Notes: generated from the letters alone by a model not told the origin. A stretch of DNA of 64,000 nt from Diaminobutyricimonas aerilata (GCF_002797715.1 NZ_PGFF01000001.1:2813304-2877303), one strand, 5' to 3'; shown: positions 1-10,533, numbered from the stretch's first letter. Translations and numbers: made by a program.

Positions 1-613
1 CGAGATACACGTAGCGACCGGTCACCCCGCGCTCGCGGATCCGCCCGAGCACCGTCTGCTCGAACGACTCGACGATGAGGTTGTCGTCGGTGGCCCATCC
101 CTCGACCTCGGCGGCGAACAGTTCGTCGAGCGGCAGCCCGATCGAGGAGAAGTAGGTGGCGTGCTTGATCTCGGCCACCATGGCGACCTGACGGCGCAAC
201 CGGTCCGCTCCATCGTCGAGGATCTCCATGAGGTCGCGCAGGCGCAGCACACCGTACCGACCGTCGAAGGTCGCACTCGTGCGCCGCAGCTTGGGCAGCC
301 GTTCGACGGCACGCAGGGTGCGCAGCTCGTCCCACGTGAAGTCCTCGGTGAACCAGCCGGTGATCCGCCGACCATCGATGGTCTTCGTCGTGCGGCGATC
401 CGCGAACTCGGTGCGTCGCGCGACATCGGTGGTGCCCGAGATCTCGTTCTCGTGCCGCAGCACGAGCACCCCGTCGCGGGTGGCCACGATGTCCGGCTCG
501 ATGGCGTCGGCGCCGAGGGCGACGGCGAGCTCGTATGCGGCGCGGGTGTGCTCGGGGCGGTATCCGCTGGCTCCACGGTGGGCGATGACGAGCGGATGCG
601 GCTGGCTGCTCAC
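1..613 (-). CDS. Glycerophosphodiester phosphodiesterase (partial, C-terminus beyond window)
   Basis: Hydrolyses glycerophosphodiesters to glycerol 3-phosphate and an alcohol. The reading frame begins with GTG at 611-613 and runs off the window start, so about 204 residues are visible. The GDPD signature is clear: His12-Arg-Gly near the N-terminus, the metal-binding pair Glu39/Asp41 in IEPDI, and the second catalytic His54 in RHENE, followed by the TIM-barrel strand with EIK. No signal peptide is visible, so it is probably cytosolic. A TAAGGT box lies 6 nt before the GTG, which supports this start and suggests a leaderless transcript. Substrate range cannot be read from the sequence. A link with glpD 8 kb away is plausible but not shown. 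Confidence 0.93.
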   Translation of the reverse strand, partial: MSSQPHPLVIAHRGASGYRPEHTRAAYELAVALGADAIEPDIVATRDGVLVLRHENEISGTTDVARRTEFADRRTTKTIDGRRITGWFTEDFTWDELRTLRAVERLPKLRRTSATFDGRYGVLRLRDLMEILDDGADRLRRQVAMVAEIKHATYFSSIGLPLDELFAAEVEGWATDDNLIVESFEQTVLGRIRERGVTGRYVYL

Positions 614-619
614 GCGGTC

Positions 620-625
620 ACCTTA
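620..625 (-). promoter_or_regulatory. -10 box TAAGGT, leaderless start of the GDPD gene
   Basis: The minus strand reads TAAGGT followed by 6 nt and the GTG start. The spacing puts the transcript start on the start codon. No convincing -35 hexamer is seen. Confidence 0.45.
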
Positions 626-664
626 CGGGGCGACGGTGAACGGGAATGCACGGGATGACGGCAA

Positions 665-670
665 TACACT
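665..670 (+). promoter_or_regulatory. -10 box TACACT, leaderless start of the zinc-ribbon gene
   Basis: TACACT is followed by 8 nt and ATG 679. There is no Shine-Dalgarno sequence between them, which fits leaderless transcription. The -35 region is weak. Confidence 0.45.
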
Positions 671-678
671 GGTCGACC

Positions 679-912
679 ATGGCCGGGTGCGAGAACTGCG
701 GTGCGCAACTGGCGCCCGAATGGAAGTTCTGCATCTACTGCGGCGAGCGGGTGGTGCGTGACGTGCCGGGCGCGATCCGGCCCGACGGCGCCGCCCCCGT
801 ACCGGCCCGTCGGGTGAGCCCGGGGCTCGTCTTCGGCCTCATCATGCTCGGGCTCGGCGTGACGCTCGCGATCGCGGCGGTGCTCATGTTCACCGTCGGG
901 AACGTCGCCTGA
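679..912 (+). CDS. Small zinc-ribbon membrane protein
   Basis: A 77-residue protein with an N-terminal zinc ribbon (Cys4-x2-Cys7 and Cys18-x2-Cys21, the zf-ribbon type) joined by a Pro/Ala linker to one hydrophobic segment at about residues 50-72. It would sit in the membrane with the zinc knuckle probably on the cytosolic side. An in-frame ATG upstream at 646 is less likely, because the TACACT box lies between it and ATG 679 and the zinc ribbon starts right after 679. The next membrane protein follows 3 nt after the stop, so the two are probably co-transcribed. Function is not known. Confidence 0.8.
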   Translation: MAGCENCGAQLAPEWKFCIYCGERVVRDVPGAIRPDGAAPVPARRVSPGLVFGLIMLGLGVTLAIAAVLMFTVGNVA

Positions 913-915
913 GAC

Positions 916-1452
916 ATGGCCGGCTGGAGGGAACCGGCCTCGCGCCTGCCGCTGCGGTGGGGCACCTACCGCGGCCGGTACCTCGCCGGGCTCGTGCTCA
1001 TCGCCGGCGGCATCCTGCATCTGCAGTCGTCGACGACGCATCTGCTGCTGCCGTTGCTCGTGGGCACGACCGCGCACGTGATCGGCTGGTGGATCCTGCC
1101 CGGCCGCGGGGTGCCGCGGCTCATGGTCGTGCTGCCGTGCTGCGTGGCGCAGTGGCTGCTGCTCACCGGGCCGCAGTCCACGTGGGTGCTCGCGGTGCCG
1201 TTCCTCGCCTGGTTGTGGGTGCGCGGTCGGCCGCTCTTGAGCGTGCCGACGGTGCTCATCGTCGTGCTCACGGGCGTGGCGGTGGCGCAGGGGCTGCACG
1301 AGTACTCGTCGATGTGGATCGCGATCTCGATCACGGGCGCCTCGCTCGTCGTCGCGGCGTGGGCCGCGCGATGGATCGCCGTGCGGGTGCCGGTGCGCCT
1401 TCGGCGAACACGGCGCGATCGTCGGTATGACCGGGCGAATCCTCAGCGCTGA
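916..1452 (+). CDS. Hypothetical integral membrane protein
   Basis: 178 residues with about five hydrophobic segments (near residues 24-45, 47-65, 70-90, 95-112 and 118-155) and a basic C-terminal tail rich in Arg. No family is recognised. It starts 3 nt after the zinc-ribbon gene and ends 49 nt before the YccA-type gene, all on the same strand. No catalytic motif is visible, so no function is proposed. Confidence 0.75.
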   Translation: MAGWREPASRLPLRWGTYRGRYLAGLVLIAGGILHLQSSTTHLLLPLLVGTTAHVIGWWILPGRGVPRLMVVLPCCVAQWLLLTGPQSTWVLAVPFLAWLWVRGRPLLSVPTVLIVVLTGVAVAQGLHEYSSMWIAISITGASLVVAAWAARWIAVRVPVRLRRTRRDRRYDRANPQR

Positions 1453-1501
1453 ACCATAGACTGACACCCGAGTTCAGACCGCGATCACACAGAGGAATCA
1501 C

Positions 1502-2314
1502 ATGGCCGGCTCCAACCCCGCATTCTCCAGCTCTCCCGCCTTCAGTTCGAACCCGCAGACGGCGGCGCAGTTGCGCTCCACCGCGCCGCAGATGAGCGCC
1601 GAGCAGCTCGACGAGCTGTACGGTCGCCCGGCGGCGTCGCCGGTCGAGACCGATCGGATGACCTACGAGGACACGATCGTCAAGACGGTCGTCTCGTTCG
1701 CCGTCCTGCTCGCCGGCGCGGCGGTCGGCTGGATCGTCCCGGTGCTCGCGCTGCCCGCGGCCCTCATCGGCTTCGTGCTGGCGCTCGTCAACATCTTCAA
1801 GAAGAAGCCGTCTCCGGCGCTCGTGCTGTCGTACGCGGTGTTCGAGGGCATCTTCGTCGGCGGCATCTCGTACACGTTCTCCCAGATGTACGACGGCATC
1901 GTCACGCAGGCGCTGCTCGGAACCCTCGGTGTCGTGGGCGTCACCCTCGCGCTGTTCGCGAGCGGCAAGGTGCGTGCGAGCAAGCGCGCGACGAAGATCT
2001 TCCTCGTCGCGATGATCGGCTACGCGGCGTTCTCGCTCGTCAACATGGGCCTCATGCTCTTCGGCGTGACCGACACCCAGTTCGGCCTGCGCGACGTGAC
2101 CTTCATGGGCATCCCGCTCGGCGCGATCATCGGCGTCGTCGTGGTGCTGCTCGCGGCGTACTCGCTCGTGCTCGACTTCGACAACGTCAAGACCGGTGTG
2201 GAGCGCGGTGCCCCGCGCATCTACGGCTGGACCGCCGCGTTCGGCATCATGGTCACCGTCGTCTGGCTGTACCTCGAGATCCTGCGACTCATCGCGATCT
2301 TCCGCAGCGAGTGA
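1502..2314 (+). CDS. Bax inhibitor-1/YccA family membrane protein
   Basis: A 270-residue protein with a soluble Ser/Ala/Gln-rich N-terminus of about 58 residues and then seven hydrophobic segments, ending in a short charged tail. The pattern LVLDFDNVKTGVERGAP before the last segment is typical of the bacterial Bax-inhibitor-1 (TMBIM) family, whose members form acid-regulated Ca2+ leak channels in the few cases studied. The physiological role in Actinomycetota is not settled. An AGAGGAA ribosome site precedes ATG 1502. A strong terminator hairpin follows the stop. Confidence 0.88.
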   Translation: MAGSNPAFSSSPAFSSNPQTAAQLRSTAPQMSAEQLDELYGRPAASPVETDRMTYEDTIVKTVVSFAVLLAGAAVGWIVPVLALPAALIGFVLALVNIFKKKPSPALVLSYAVFEGIFVGGISYTFSQMYDGIVTQALLGTLGVVGVTLALFASGKVRASKRATKIFLVAMIGYAAFSLVNMGLMLFGVTDTQFGLRDVTFMGIPLGAIIGVVVVLLAAYSLVLDFDNVKTGVERGAPRIYGWTAAFGIMVTVVWLYLEILRLIAIFRSE

Positions 2315-2330
2315 TCCCCGCTTCGACATG

Positions 2331-2360
2331 AGAAGGGCCGCCCCTCGGGGCGGCCCTTCT
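2331..2360. terminator. Bidirectional rho-independent terminator
   Basis: A perfect 14-bp GC-rich stem (2331-2344 with 2347-2360) with AGAAGGG at one end, so both strands end in a T-rich arm. It lies between two convergent genes and can stop both. Confidence 0.85.
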
Positions 2361-2372
2361 TCGTTGCGCGAG

Positions 2373-2828
2373 TCAGCCCTGAGTGGCCTGCACGACGCGC
2401 ATCGGCAAGCGGTGCACGATCTCGCGGTCGACGGTGAGCACCCACGAGTAGCCGCCGGCGCGCGCGAGGCGCAGGTCGTTGATGGTGAAGGTGATCGGAT
2501 GCGCGAGGTCGTCACCGGGTCGCTGCAGCGGTCCGCGGGTGGCGGTGAAGCGGTGCCCGATCATGCCGATGACGCTCGATCCGTCTCCGGCACCGTTCCG
2601 CCCGAGCGGCACCGGTTGCCCGTCCTCGGTCTCGAGGCGCACGGCGACCTCGTGCTCGATGTCGGTGTCGTTCCATCCGACGTGCACGATCACCCCGATC
2701 GCGACGCGGGAGTGCACCGCGGGGAACGAGGTCGCGCCGATGGTGTCCCATCCCGCTCCGAGCACGTACAGCTTGCCGTTGAGCGCCTCCGCGGAATCCG
2801 CGAGGAACGCCGTGATGCGGACCGTCAT
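2373..2828 (-). CDS. Conserved hypothetical protein (DUF6941-like)
   Basis: 151 residues, soluble, with no signal peptide or membrane segment. It contains phrases such as CADR-free FLADSAEALNGKLYVLGAGWD and a beta-rich core. Small proteins of this look, annotated DUF6941, are frequent in Actinomycetota, and several end as here in a basic strand with a VVxA motif. Assignment to DUF6941 is from memory of the family and is moderate. No enzymatic motif is seen. It faces the YccA gene across a shared terminator and is separated from guaA by another hairpin, so it is probably a single-gene unit. Confidence 0.7.
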   Translation of the reverse strand: MTVRITAFLADSAEALNGKLYVLGAGWDTIGATSFPAVHSRVAIGVIVHVGWNDTDIEHEVAVRLETEDGQPVPLGRNGAGDGSSVIGMIGHRFTATRGPLQRPGDDLAHPITFTINDLRLARAGGYSWVLTVDREIVHRLPMRVVQATQG

Positions 2829-2894
2829 GCCCTCACTCTCTCACGCCCCCGTCACCGGTGAGCGGGATGCGGCGATGGCGCGACTCGCGAGTTT

Positions 2895-2935
2895 CGATGA
2901 GAAAGGGACGACCGAAGGCCGCCCCTTTCTCATCG
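2895..2935 (-). terminator. Hairpin terminator downstream of guaA
   Basis: 13-bp arms (2895-2907 and 2923-2935) with a 15-nt loop that can itself pair partly (CG..CC with GG..CG). It lies 50 nt past the guaA stop and before the small conserved gene. A T-tract is not obvious on either strand. Confidence 0.65.
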
Positions 2936-2986
2936 ATGTCTGAGCTGGAGCGGCATCGCCGCATCCCGCTCACACCCCGGACGAAC

Positions 2987-4564
2987 TCACTCCCATTCGA
3001 TCGTCCCCGGCGGCTTCGACGTGACGTCGAGCACGACCCGGTTGACGCCGGGCACCTGGTTGGTGATCCGGTTGGAGATGCGCGCGAGCACCTCGTAGGG
3101 CAGGCGCGTCCAGTCGGCGGTCATGGCGTCTTCGCTCGAGACGGGGCGCAGCACGATGGGGTGACCGTAGGTGCGGCCGTCGCCCTGCACTCCCACGGAG
3201 CGCACGTCGGCGAGCAGCACGACCGGGCACTGCCAGATCTCCTCGTCGAGTCCCGCGGCGGTGAGTTCGTCGCGCGCGATCTGGTCGGCCTGGCGCAGCA
3301 GGTCGAGACGCTCGCGGGTGACCTCGCCGATGATGCGGATGCCGAGGCCGGGTCCGGGGAACGGCTGACGGCCGACGATGACCTCGGGCAGGCCGAGTTC
3401 GCGGCCGATGGCGCGCACCTCGTCCTTGAACAGGGTGCGCAGCGGCTCGACGAGTTCGAACTCGAGGTCTTCGGGGAGCCCGCCCACGTTGTGGTGGCTC
3501 TTGATGTTGGCGGTGCCGCTGCCGCCGCCGGACTCGACGACGTCGGGGTAGAGGGTGCCCTGCACGAGGAACTTGACCGGCTCGCCGCCTTCGGCCTTCG
3601 CCTCGAGCACGAGGGCCTCGGCCGCGTTCTCGAAGGTGCGGATGAACTCGCGCCCGATGATCTTGCGCTTCTGCTCCGGGTCGGTCACCCCGGCAAGCGC
3701 GTCGAGGAACTGCTGTTCCGCGTCGACCGTGATGAGCCGCACGCCGGTGGAGGCGACGTAGTCGTTCTCGACCTGTTCGCGCTCGCCCGCCCGCAGCAGG
3801 CCGTGGTCGACGAAGACACACGTGAGCTGGTCACCGACGGCCTTGTGCACGAGCGCGGCCGCGACGGCGGAGTCGACACCGCCGGAGAGACCGCAGATGA
3901 CCCGCGCGTCGCCGATCTGCTCGCGGATGCGCTCCACCTGCTCCGCGATCACGCTGCCGCTGTTCCACTCGGCGGGGATCCCGGCGGCGCGGTGCAGGAA
4001 GTTCTCGAGCACCTGCTGCCCGAAGGTGGAGTGCTTGACCTCGGGGTGCCACTGCACGCCGTACATCCGCTTCTCGTCGCTCGCGAACGCGGCGACGGGG
4101 GTGGAGTCGGTCGAGGCGAGCACGTCGAAGCCGTCCGGGGCTTTCGCGACGGAGTCGCCGTGGCTCATCCACACGGTCTGCGCCTCGGGCTGCCCGGAGA
4201 GCAGGCTGCCGCCGTCGCCCGAGAGCGTGACGTCGGTCGAGCCGTACTCTCGCAGTCCCGTGTTGGCGACCTCGCCGCCGAGCTGCTGCGCCATCACCTG
4301 GAAGCCGTAGCAGATGCCGAGCACGGGCACTCCGAGCTGCAGCACCTGCGGGTCGAGCGTCGGAGATCCGGGCTCGTACACGCTCGACGGTCCACCGCTC
4401 AGCACGATGCCGACCGGGTTCTTCGCGGCGATCTCCTCGGCGGTGACCGTGTGCGGCACGATCTCGGAGTAGACGTTCGCTTCGCGTACGCGTCGGGCGA
4501 TCAGTTGCGCGTACTGCGCGCCGAAATCGACGACGAGTACCGGGCGCTGCTCGGTCTCGGTCAC
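2987..4564 (-). CDS. guaA: GMP synthase (glutamine-hydrolysing)
   Basis: Converts XMP to GMP using glutamine and ATP, the last step of GMP synthesis. 525 residues, the usual length. The N-terminal class I glutamine amidotransferase domain has the nucleophile Cys85 in GICYG and the His173/Glu175 pair in WHPEV. The ATP-pyrophosphatase domain carries SGGVDS at 227-232. The C-terminal dimerisation domain has the conserved [13 protein letters not shown] and ends in GTIEWE. It starts with GTG 4564, which overlaps the stop of the DUF3817 gene by 4 bp (GTGA), so it is translated at the end of the antiporter-SURF1-DUF3817 unit. guaB (25.1 kb) and guaB3 (10.6 kb) are in the same window but in separate units. 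Confidence 0.98.
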   Translation of the reverse strand: MTETEQRPVLVVDFGAQYAQLIARRVREANVYSEIVPHTVTAEEIAAKNPVGIVLSGGPSSVYEPGSPTLDPQVLQLGVPVLGICYGFQVMAQQLGGEVANTGLREYGSTDVTLSGDGGSLLSGQPEAQTVWMSHGDSVAKAPDGFDVLASTDSTPVAAFASDEKRMYGVQWHPEVKHSTFGQQVLENFLHRAAGIPAEWNSGSVIAEQVERIREQIGDARVICGLSGGVDSAVAAALVHKAVGDQLTCVFVDHGLLRAGEREQVENDYVASTGVRLITVDAEQQFLDALAGVTDPEQKRKIIGREFIRTFENAAEALVLEAKAEGGEPVKFLVQGTLYPDVVESGGGSGTANIKSHHNVGGLPEDLEFELVEPLRTLFKDEVRAIGRELGLPEVIVGRQPFPGPGLGIRIIGEVTRERLDLLRQADQIARDELTAAGLDEEIWQCPVVLLADVRSVGVQGDGRTYGHPIVLRPVSSEDAMTADWTRLPYEVLARISNRITNQVPGVNRVVLDVTSKPPGTIEWE

Positions 4565-5016
4565 GGGGCCACCTCCACGGTCGGGGTCTGGAGCGCGGCG
4601 AGCTGGTCGCGCACGATTCGGGTGATCCTCGCTTCGACGATGAAGGAGAGGAACGGCACGACGCCGCCGGCGGCCATGAGCAGCAGGCGGATCAGGTTCC
4701 AGCGCATGAGCGTCCAGACGCGGAAGCTCGAGATGAGGTACACGACGTAGAACCAGCCGTGCACGATGAGGATGCCGATGGAGAGGTTGACGCCGTCGCC
4801 GGTGCTCTCGAGCCCCTCCGGTCCTTCGAGCACGGGCTCGAGGCTGAGCAGCCCGCCGCTGCCGAAGGCGAACAGCTCGAGGTGGGCGACGTACTTGAGC
4901 AGCATCTCGGCGACGAGCAGCAGCAGCATCACGCCGGTGATGTACGAGCAGACCTGGTAGAACTTCAGCGCGCTCCGGATGCGAGGGAACGTCTCGGGCT
5001 TCGGAGCGAGCGTCAT
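4561..5016 (-). CDS. DUF3817 domain membrane protein
   Basis: 151 residues with a short basic N-terminus and about three to four membrane segments (roughly 20-42, 80-97, 103-127). The layout [17 protein letters not shown] followed by [10 protein letters not shown] and RW(N)[15 protein letters not shown] is typical of DUF3817, a small actinobacterial family of unknown function, often found beside SURF1 and guaA. It overlaps SURF1 upstream (ATGA) and guaA downstream (GTGA), so translation is coupled across all three. Function is unknown. Its place behind SURF1 suggests a membrane role tied to the respiratory chain, which is inference. Confidence 0.88.
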   Translation of the reverse strand: MTLAPKPETFPRIRSALKFYQVCSYITGVMLLLLVAEMLLKYVAHLELFAFGSGGLLSLEPVLEGPEGLESTGDGVNLSIGILIVHGWFYVVYLISSFRVWTLMRWNLIRLLLMAAGGVVPFLSFIVEARITRIVRDQLAALQTPTVEVAP

Positions 5017-5806
5017 GCGTCGATTTTACCGGCCGCCGGGGTGGCCGCCTGCGCGGCGAGGTCGCGCTCCTTCTCCCACTGGTCGCGCACGAGGCGGTAC
5101 CAGAGGTAGACGGCGAACCCGGCGAAGACGACCCACTCGACCGCGTAGAAGATGTTGAGCCAGTTGAGGGTCACTTCGGCTTCGGGCACCGGCGAGTGGA
5201 TGGGCTGCAGCGGGTCGACCGCACCGTCGGCGACGATGTACCCGGAGTACGCGGGTGCCGGCACCTCAGCCCAGCGGTTGACGAGTTCCGCCGGCGACAC
5301 GGCGGTGAGCTCGCCGGCCTCGAGATCCGACTCGGTGGGGGCGTCGCCCGGCAGGTAGCGTCCGACGATCTCCCGCTGCCGCGGGGCGCCGTCGAGCGCG
5401 TCGCGCGCGCTCTCGATGTCGTCGAGCTCCGGCGACCAGCCGAGCGCGACGGCGACGGATGCCGTGTCGTCGTCGCTCACGAGGTGCCCGACGAGCCAGT
5501 AGCCGCGTTCGCCCTCGTCGATCCGGCCGCTGTGCACGGTGTAGTCGCCCGGCTGGAGCGTGCCCGTCACCTCGACGACCTGGCTCGCCTGCGTCTCGGT
5601 GACGGCGGTGCCCGGTCGTGCGACGTCCGCGAGCGGTCGGGGCGTCTCGGTGTCGCGTTGCACGACGGTGGCGCCTTCGACGCTCCGTTCGATCTGCCAC
5701 TGCCCCAGGGCGGCGAACCCACCGGCGACCGCGAGGGCGAGCAGCAGGGCGCCGATCCACGCCGGCCGGCGGGCGACGCTCCAGACGGAGGCGGGCGCGA
5801 CGGTCA

Positions 5807-5807
<1 letters not shown>
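5013..5807 (-). CDS. SURF1 family cytochrome oxidase assembly protein
   Basis: 264 residues with the SURF1 layout: an N-terminal membrane helix (about 17-38) followed by WQIERS, a large extracytoplasmic domain, and a second helix near 218-240 followed by a basic tail. The outer loop has the family's GYWLVGHLV and a conserved NW pair just before the second helix. SURF1 proteins help haem a insertion into aa3-type cytochrome c oxidase. The start ATG overlaps the antiporter stop by one base and the stop overlaps DUF3817 by 4 bp. Confidence 0.92.
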
Positions 5808-7210
<1,403 letters not shown>

Positions 7211-7213
7211 CGG

Positions 7214-7750
7214 TTACGCCCCGGTGGGCGCGTCCGCGGGCGCCTTCGGCCGGATCTCTCCTGTGCGGTAGAACGAGAACGCCTTCGCGACCTTCTCGGG
7301 CGAGCCGGCGACGACGAGCGTGTCGCCGGGGAACACCTTGAAGTCGTCGGCGGGCGCCGGGTTGGTCACGTCGTTGCGTACGACGGCGACGACGGCGACG
7401 CCGATGACGCCGTGCGCGCCGAGGTCGCCGAGCGGCTGACCGGCGATGTGGTCTTCGTAGTCGACCGAGAACCAGTCGATCGAGAGGCCGGGCACCTGTT
7501 CGAGGCTCGAGAGCGACTCGGTGATCTGCGTGCCGCCGAGCAGCTCCGCGAGCGTGCGTGCCTCATCCTCGGCGAGCCGCACCGTGACCTTGGTGTTCTG
7601 CGCCTCCGGCGAGTCGTCGTAGTCGGCGAATGCGACGAGGTCGCTCGCGCCGGAGCGGTGGGTGATGACGCCGACCTTGCCGCCGTCGTCGGTGCGGAAG
7701 GTGTGCAGCACACCGACGCCCGGCAGTTTCACGCGCCGAACATCGACCAT
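7214..7750 (-). CDS. TrkA-C domain regulatory subunit of cation:proton antiporter (KhtT-like)
   Basis: 178 residues. The N-terminal half (about 1-85) is a small alpha/beta domain beginning MVDVRRVKLPGVGV. The C-terminal half (about 90-160) is an RCK_C/TrkA-C domain with DWFSV, IGVAVVAVVRN and FKVFPGDTLVVAGSPE. In KhtT the RCK_C domain senses ligand (c-di-AMP) and gates the antiporter; ligand binding here is inference. It is the first gene of the unit. GGAGGTG precedes ATG 7750, and the antiporter starts 3 nt after its stop. Confidence 0.92.
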   Translation of the reverse strand: MVDVRRVKLPGVGVLHTFRTDDGGKVGVITHRSGASDLVAFADYDDSPEAQNTKVTVRLAEDEARTLAELLGGTQITESLSSLEQVPGLSIDWFSVDYEDHIAGQPLGDLGAHGVIGVAVVAVVRNDVTNPAPADDFKVFPGDTLVVAGSPEKVAKAFSFYRTGEIRPKAPADAPTGA

Positions 7751-7844
7751 GGACCAGCACCTCCGTCTGTGGGTATGACCCCAGTTTACGCGCGCGTCGG
7801 CGCGCCGACGCCGTCGTTCGCTGAGGGCGCGAGGAGGCTCGGGC

Positions 7845-8096
7845 TCAGTCGAGGCGCTTGGTCTCCTCCGGACGCACCATCTCGTCGCCCGAGTCGATCC
7901 GTGCGAGCAGGGCGTCGAACTCCTCGGTGCTGAGGTCGAGCTTCTGGTCTCGCACGCGCTGTTCGAGCAGTCGCCGGGCGCCCTCGCCGGGGCGCGCCTG
8001 CAGGTCGTTGCGGATCTGCACGAGGATGCCCTCGATGCGCTCCGGCTGCTCGGCCTCGGTGCTGCCGGCCTGCATCGGCTCGTCCTGGGTGGCCAT
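7845..8096 (-). CDS. Small conserved hypothetical protein
   Basis: 83 residues, acidic and without membrane segments, predicted mostly helical. The core reads IEGILVQIRNDLQARP followed by RVRDQKL and EEFDALLARID. No known domain is recognised. ATG 8096 lies 35 nt after the glpD stop with GAGGAG upstream, so it may be the second gene of the glpD transcript. Nothing in it points to a function. Confidence 0.72.
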   Translation of the reverse strand: MATQDEPMQAGSTEAEQPERIEGILVQIRNDLQARPGEGARRLLEQRVRDQKLDLSTEEFDALLARIDSGDEMVRPEETKRLD

Positions 8097-8131
8097 GTGT
8101 ACTCCTCGTTCGGATTCTCGGGTGCTGCGGT

Positions 8132-9862
8132 TCAGGGGATGGCGATGATGTCGGGCGCCTCGAGCCGGGCCCGGTCGGCGGACTCGTCGTCCGGCTGCTG
8201 CTGACTCGCCCGTTCGGCGGCGACGCGCTTGAGGTAGTGGTTGACCTCCCGGTCGACGCGCGCGTCGTCCCAGCCGAGCGCGTCGGCCATGAGCCGCGCG
8301 GCGACGGGCGCGGCGGAGACGCCGCGATCCCACGCCTCGATCGAGATGCGGGTGCGCCGCGCGAGCACGTCCTCGAGGTGCATCGCCCCCTCGTGAGTCG
8401 CGGCGTAGACGACCTCGGCCTGGATGTAGTCGTCGGCTCCCGGCAGCGGTTCCTGCAGTTCGGGGCGCTTCCGGATGAGGTCGAGCAGTTCGTCGGTCAT
8501 GACCCCGTAGCGATTGAGCAGGTGCTCGATGCGCACGGGGTGCACTCCGAAGGCCGAAGCGATCTTCGCGCGCTTGTTCCACGCGGCCTGGTAGCCCTCC
8601 GCCCCGAGCAGCGCGATGTCCTGCGTCACACTCGGCGGCACCTTCGCGTCGAGCGCCGCCGCGGCAGCGTCGATCGCGTCCCTCGCCATGACGCGGTAGG
8701 TGGTCCACTTGCCGCCGGCGACCACGACGAGGCCGGGAACGGTGTGGGCGACGATGTGCTCGCGGCTGAGCTTCGAGGTCTGATCCGACTCGCCGGCGAG
8801 CAGGGGGCGCAGGCCCGCGTAGACGCCCTCGACGTCCTCGCGGGTGAGCGGAACGGCGAGCACCTCGTTGACCCGCTCGAGCAGGTAGTCGATGTCGGCG
8901 GCCGTCGCGGCGGGATGCGCCTTGTCGAGATTCCAGTCGGTGTCCGTCGTGCCGATGAGCCAATGCCGCCCCCACGGGATGACGAAGAGCACGCTCTTCT
9001 CGGTGCGCAGCAGCAGGCCGACCTTCGATTGGAATCGGTCACGGGGCACGACGAGGTGGATGCCCTTCGAGGCGCGCACCTTGAACTGACCGCGCTCCCC
9101 CACCATCGACTGGGTGTCGTCGGTCCACACGCCGGTCGCGTTGACGACCTGCTTCGCGCGGATCTCGAACTCCTCGCCGCTCTCGAGGTCTCGGGCCCGC
9201 ACGCCGACGACCCGCTCGCCGACCTTGACGAACCCGTCGACGCGCACCCGGCTCGCGACGTGGGCGCCGTAGGCGCTCGCCGTGCGGGCGAGGGTGGAGA
9301 CGTAGCGGGCGTCGTCGACCTGGGCGTCGTAGTAGACGAGCCCGCCGACGTACGCGTCGGACTTGAGGCTCGGGGCGGCGCGCAGCAGCTGACGCCGGGT
9401 GAGGTGACGGTGGTGGGGCACGCCGGGCGGGCGTCCGCCGCTGTAGCTGAAGAGGTCGTAGAGCGTCATGCCGGCGCCGATGTAGAAGCGCTCGATGAGC
9501 GGCTTCGTCAGGGGGTAGAGGAATCGCACGGGCTTCACGAGGTGCGGCGCGATCCGCTGCAGCAGGAGCCCGCGCTCGATGAGCGCTTCCCGCACGAGCC
9601 GGAAGTCGAGCTGCTCGAGGTAGCGGATGCCGCCGTGCACGAGCTTCGACGAGCGGCTCGAGGTTCCCGAGCCCCAGTCGCGCGCCTCCACCATGCCCGT
9701 GCGCAATCCGCGGGTGACCGCGTCGAGTGCGGAACCGGTGCCGACGATGCCGCCGCCGATGACGAGCACGTCGAGTTCCTTCTCGCGCATCGATGCGATG
9801 GCGGCGGCCCGTTCCTCCGGACCGAGCCTGGTTGACCTGCTGACCGAGTTTGCCTCCGACAT
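8132..9862 (-). CDS. glpD: Glycerol-3-phosphate dehydrogenase (FAD-dependent)
   Basis: Oxidises glycerol 3-phosphate to dihydroxyacetone phosphate and passes electrons to the quinone pool at the membrane. 576 residues, normal length. The Rossmann FAD motif GGGIVG is at 36-41, followed by the family's SSRSSKLVHGGIRYLE. The substrate-binding region has GTTDTDW and the C-terminal segment KWTTYRVMA, then a helical C-terminal cap domain (about 410-560). GGGAGG precedes ATG 9862. A TAGGCT box lies 17 nt upstream of the ATG, and a 13-bp palindrome CCTGA-ACG-TCAGG (9895-9907) covers the -35 region, which is a candidate operator. The upstream gene is divergent. Confidence 0.97.
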   Translation of the reverse strand: MSEANSVSRSTRLGPEERAAAIASMREKELDVLVIGGGIVGTGSALDAVTRGLRTGMVEARDWGSGTSSRSSKLVHGGIRYLEQLDFRLVREALIERGLLLQRIAPHLVKPVRFLYPLTKPLIERFYIGAGMTLYDLFSYSGGRPPGVPHHRHLTRRQLLRAAPSLKSDAYVGGLVYYDAQVDDARYVSTLARTASAYGAHVASRVRVDGFVKVGERVVGVRARDLESGEEFEIRAKQVVNATGVWTDDTQSMVGERGQFKVRASKGIHLVVPRDRFQSKVGLLLRTEKSVLFVIPWGRHWLIGTTDTDWNLDKAHPAATAADIDYLLERVNEVLAVPLTREDVEGVYAGLRPLLAGESDQTSKLSREHIVAHTVPGLVVVAGGKWTTYRVMARDAIDAAAAALDAKVPPSVTQDIALLGAEGYQAAWNKRAKIASAFGVHPVRIEHLLNRYGVMTDELLDLIRKRPELQEPLPGADDYIQAEVVYAATHEGAMHLEDVLARRTRISIEAWDRGVSAAPVAARLMADALGWDDARVDREVNHYLKRVAAERASQQQPDDESADRARLEAPDIIAIP

Positions 9863-9879
9863 GACTGCCTCCCGGCGCG

Positions 9880-9907
9880 AGCCTAGGGATGGCGCCTGAA
9901 CGTCAGG
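9880..9907 (-). promoter_or_regulatory. glpD promoter region with palindrome
   Basis: The -10 box TAGGCT (9880-9885) stands 17 nt before the ATG. The perfect palindrome CCTGA-ACG-TCAGG (9895-9907) sits where a -35 element would be. The regulator is unknown. Confidence 0.4.
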
Positions 9908-9972
9908 TGGACTTTTACCGGATGCGCCTCGTGCGACCCCGGCGAGCGGGGTGGACGCGCACGGTGCGGGGC

Positions 9973-9978
9973 TACCGT
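9973..9978 (+). promoter_or_regulatory. -10 box TACCGT, leaderless start of the DUF488 gene
   Basis: TACCGT is followed by exactly 6 nt and GTG 9985, the spacing expected for a leaderless transcript. Confidence 0.4.
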
Positions 9979-9984
9979 GGATCC

Positions 9985-10533
9985 GTGACGGACGGAGACG
10001 GCGCGACCCGGACGGTCTACACGATCGGCCACTCGACCCGCTCGCCCGACGAGTTCGTCGAGGCGTTGCGGCAGCACGGCGTCCAGGTGGTGGCGGATGT
10101 GCGGGCGGTGCCCGGGTCGCGGCGGAACCCGCAGTTCGGACCCGAGGAGTTGCCGCGCTCGCTCGCCGAGGCCGGGATCGACTACGTCGCCTTCACGGAG
10201 CAACTCGACGGTCGGCGTTACTCGCGCGTCGGCGAGCCGACCGTGAACGGGGCGTGGCGCAACCACAGCTTCCGCAGCTACGCCGACTACATGCAGACGC
10301 CGGGGTTCGCCCGGGGCGTCGACGCCCTGCTGGAACTCGCCGACGCGAGACGTGTCGCGATGATGTGCGCGGAGGCGGTGCCGTGGCGCTGCCATCGCTC
10401 GCTCATCGGTGACGCCCTCGTGGCCCGAGGTGTGCCGGTCGCCGACATCATGACCGCGACCGCCAGCCGACCGCACGAGCTCCGGTCGTTCGCGCGCGTC
10501 GACGGGCACCGCGTCTGGTACCCGCCCGAGTAG
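9985..10533 (+). CDS. DUF488 family protein
   Basis: 182 residues. The pattern YTIGHSTRSPDEF at the N-terminus, DVRAVPGSRRNPQF, and the paired CAE and CHR motifs in MMCAEAVPWRCHR mark DUF488. The CAE...CHR arrangement resembles a nucleotide or nucleic-acid processing site, but the activity of the family has not been established to my knowledge. GTG 9985 is chosen over an earlier in-frame ATG (9889) because homology to DUF488 begins about 9 residues after it and a TACCGT box lies exactly 6 nt before it. It is a single-gene unit, divergent from glpD and convergent with guaB3. Confidence 0.88.
   Translation: MTDGDGATRTVYTIGHSTRSPDEFVEALRQHGVQVVADVRAVPGSRRNPQFGPEELPRSLAEAGIDYVAFTEQLDGRRYSRVGEPTVNGAWRNHSFRSYADYMQTPGFARGVDALLELADARRVAMMCAEAVPWRCHRSLIGDALVARGVPVADIMTATASRPHELRSFARVDGHRVWYPPE

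Noticed and set aside
2858-4750. Open frame of 630 codons on the plus strand
   Set aside because: Fully antisense to guaA, which is certain. No motifs.
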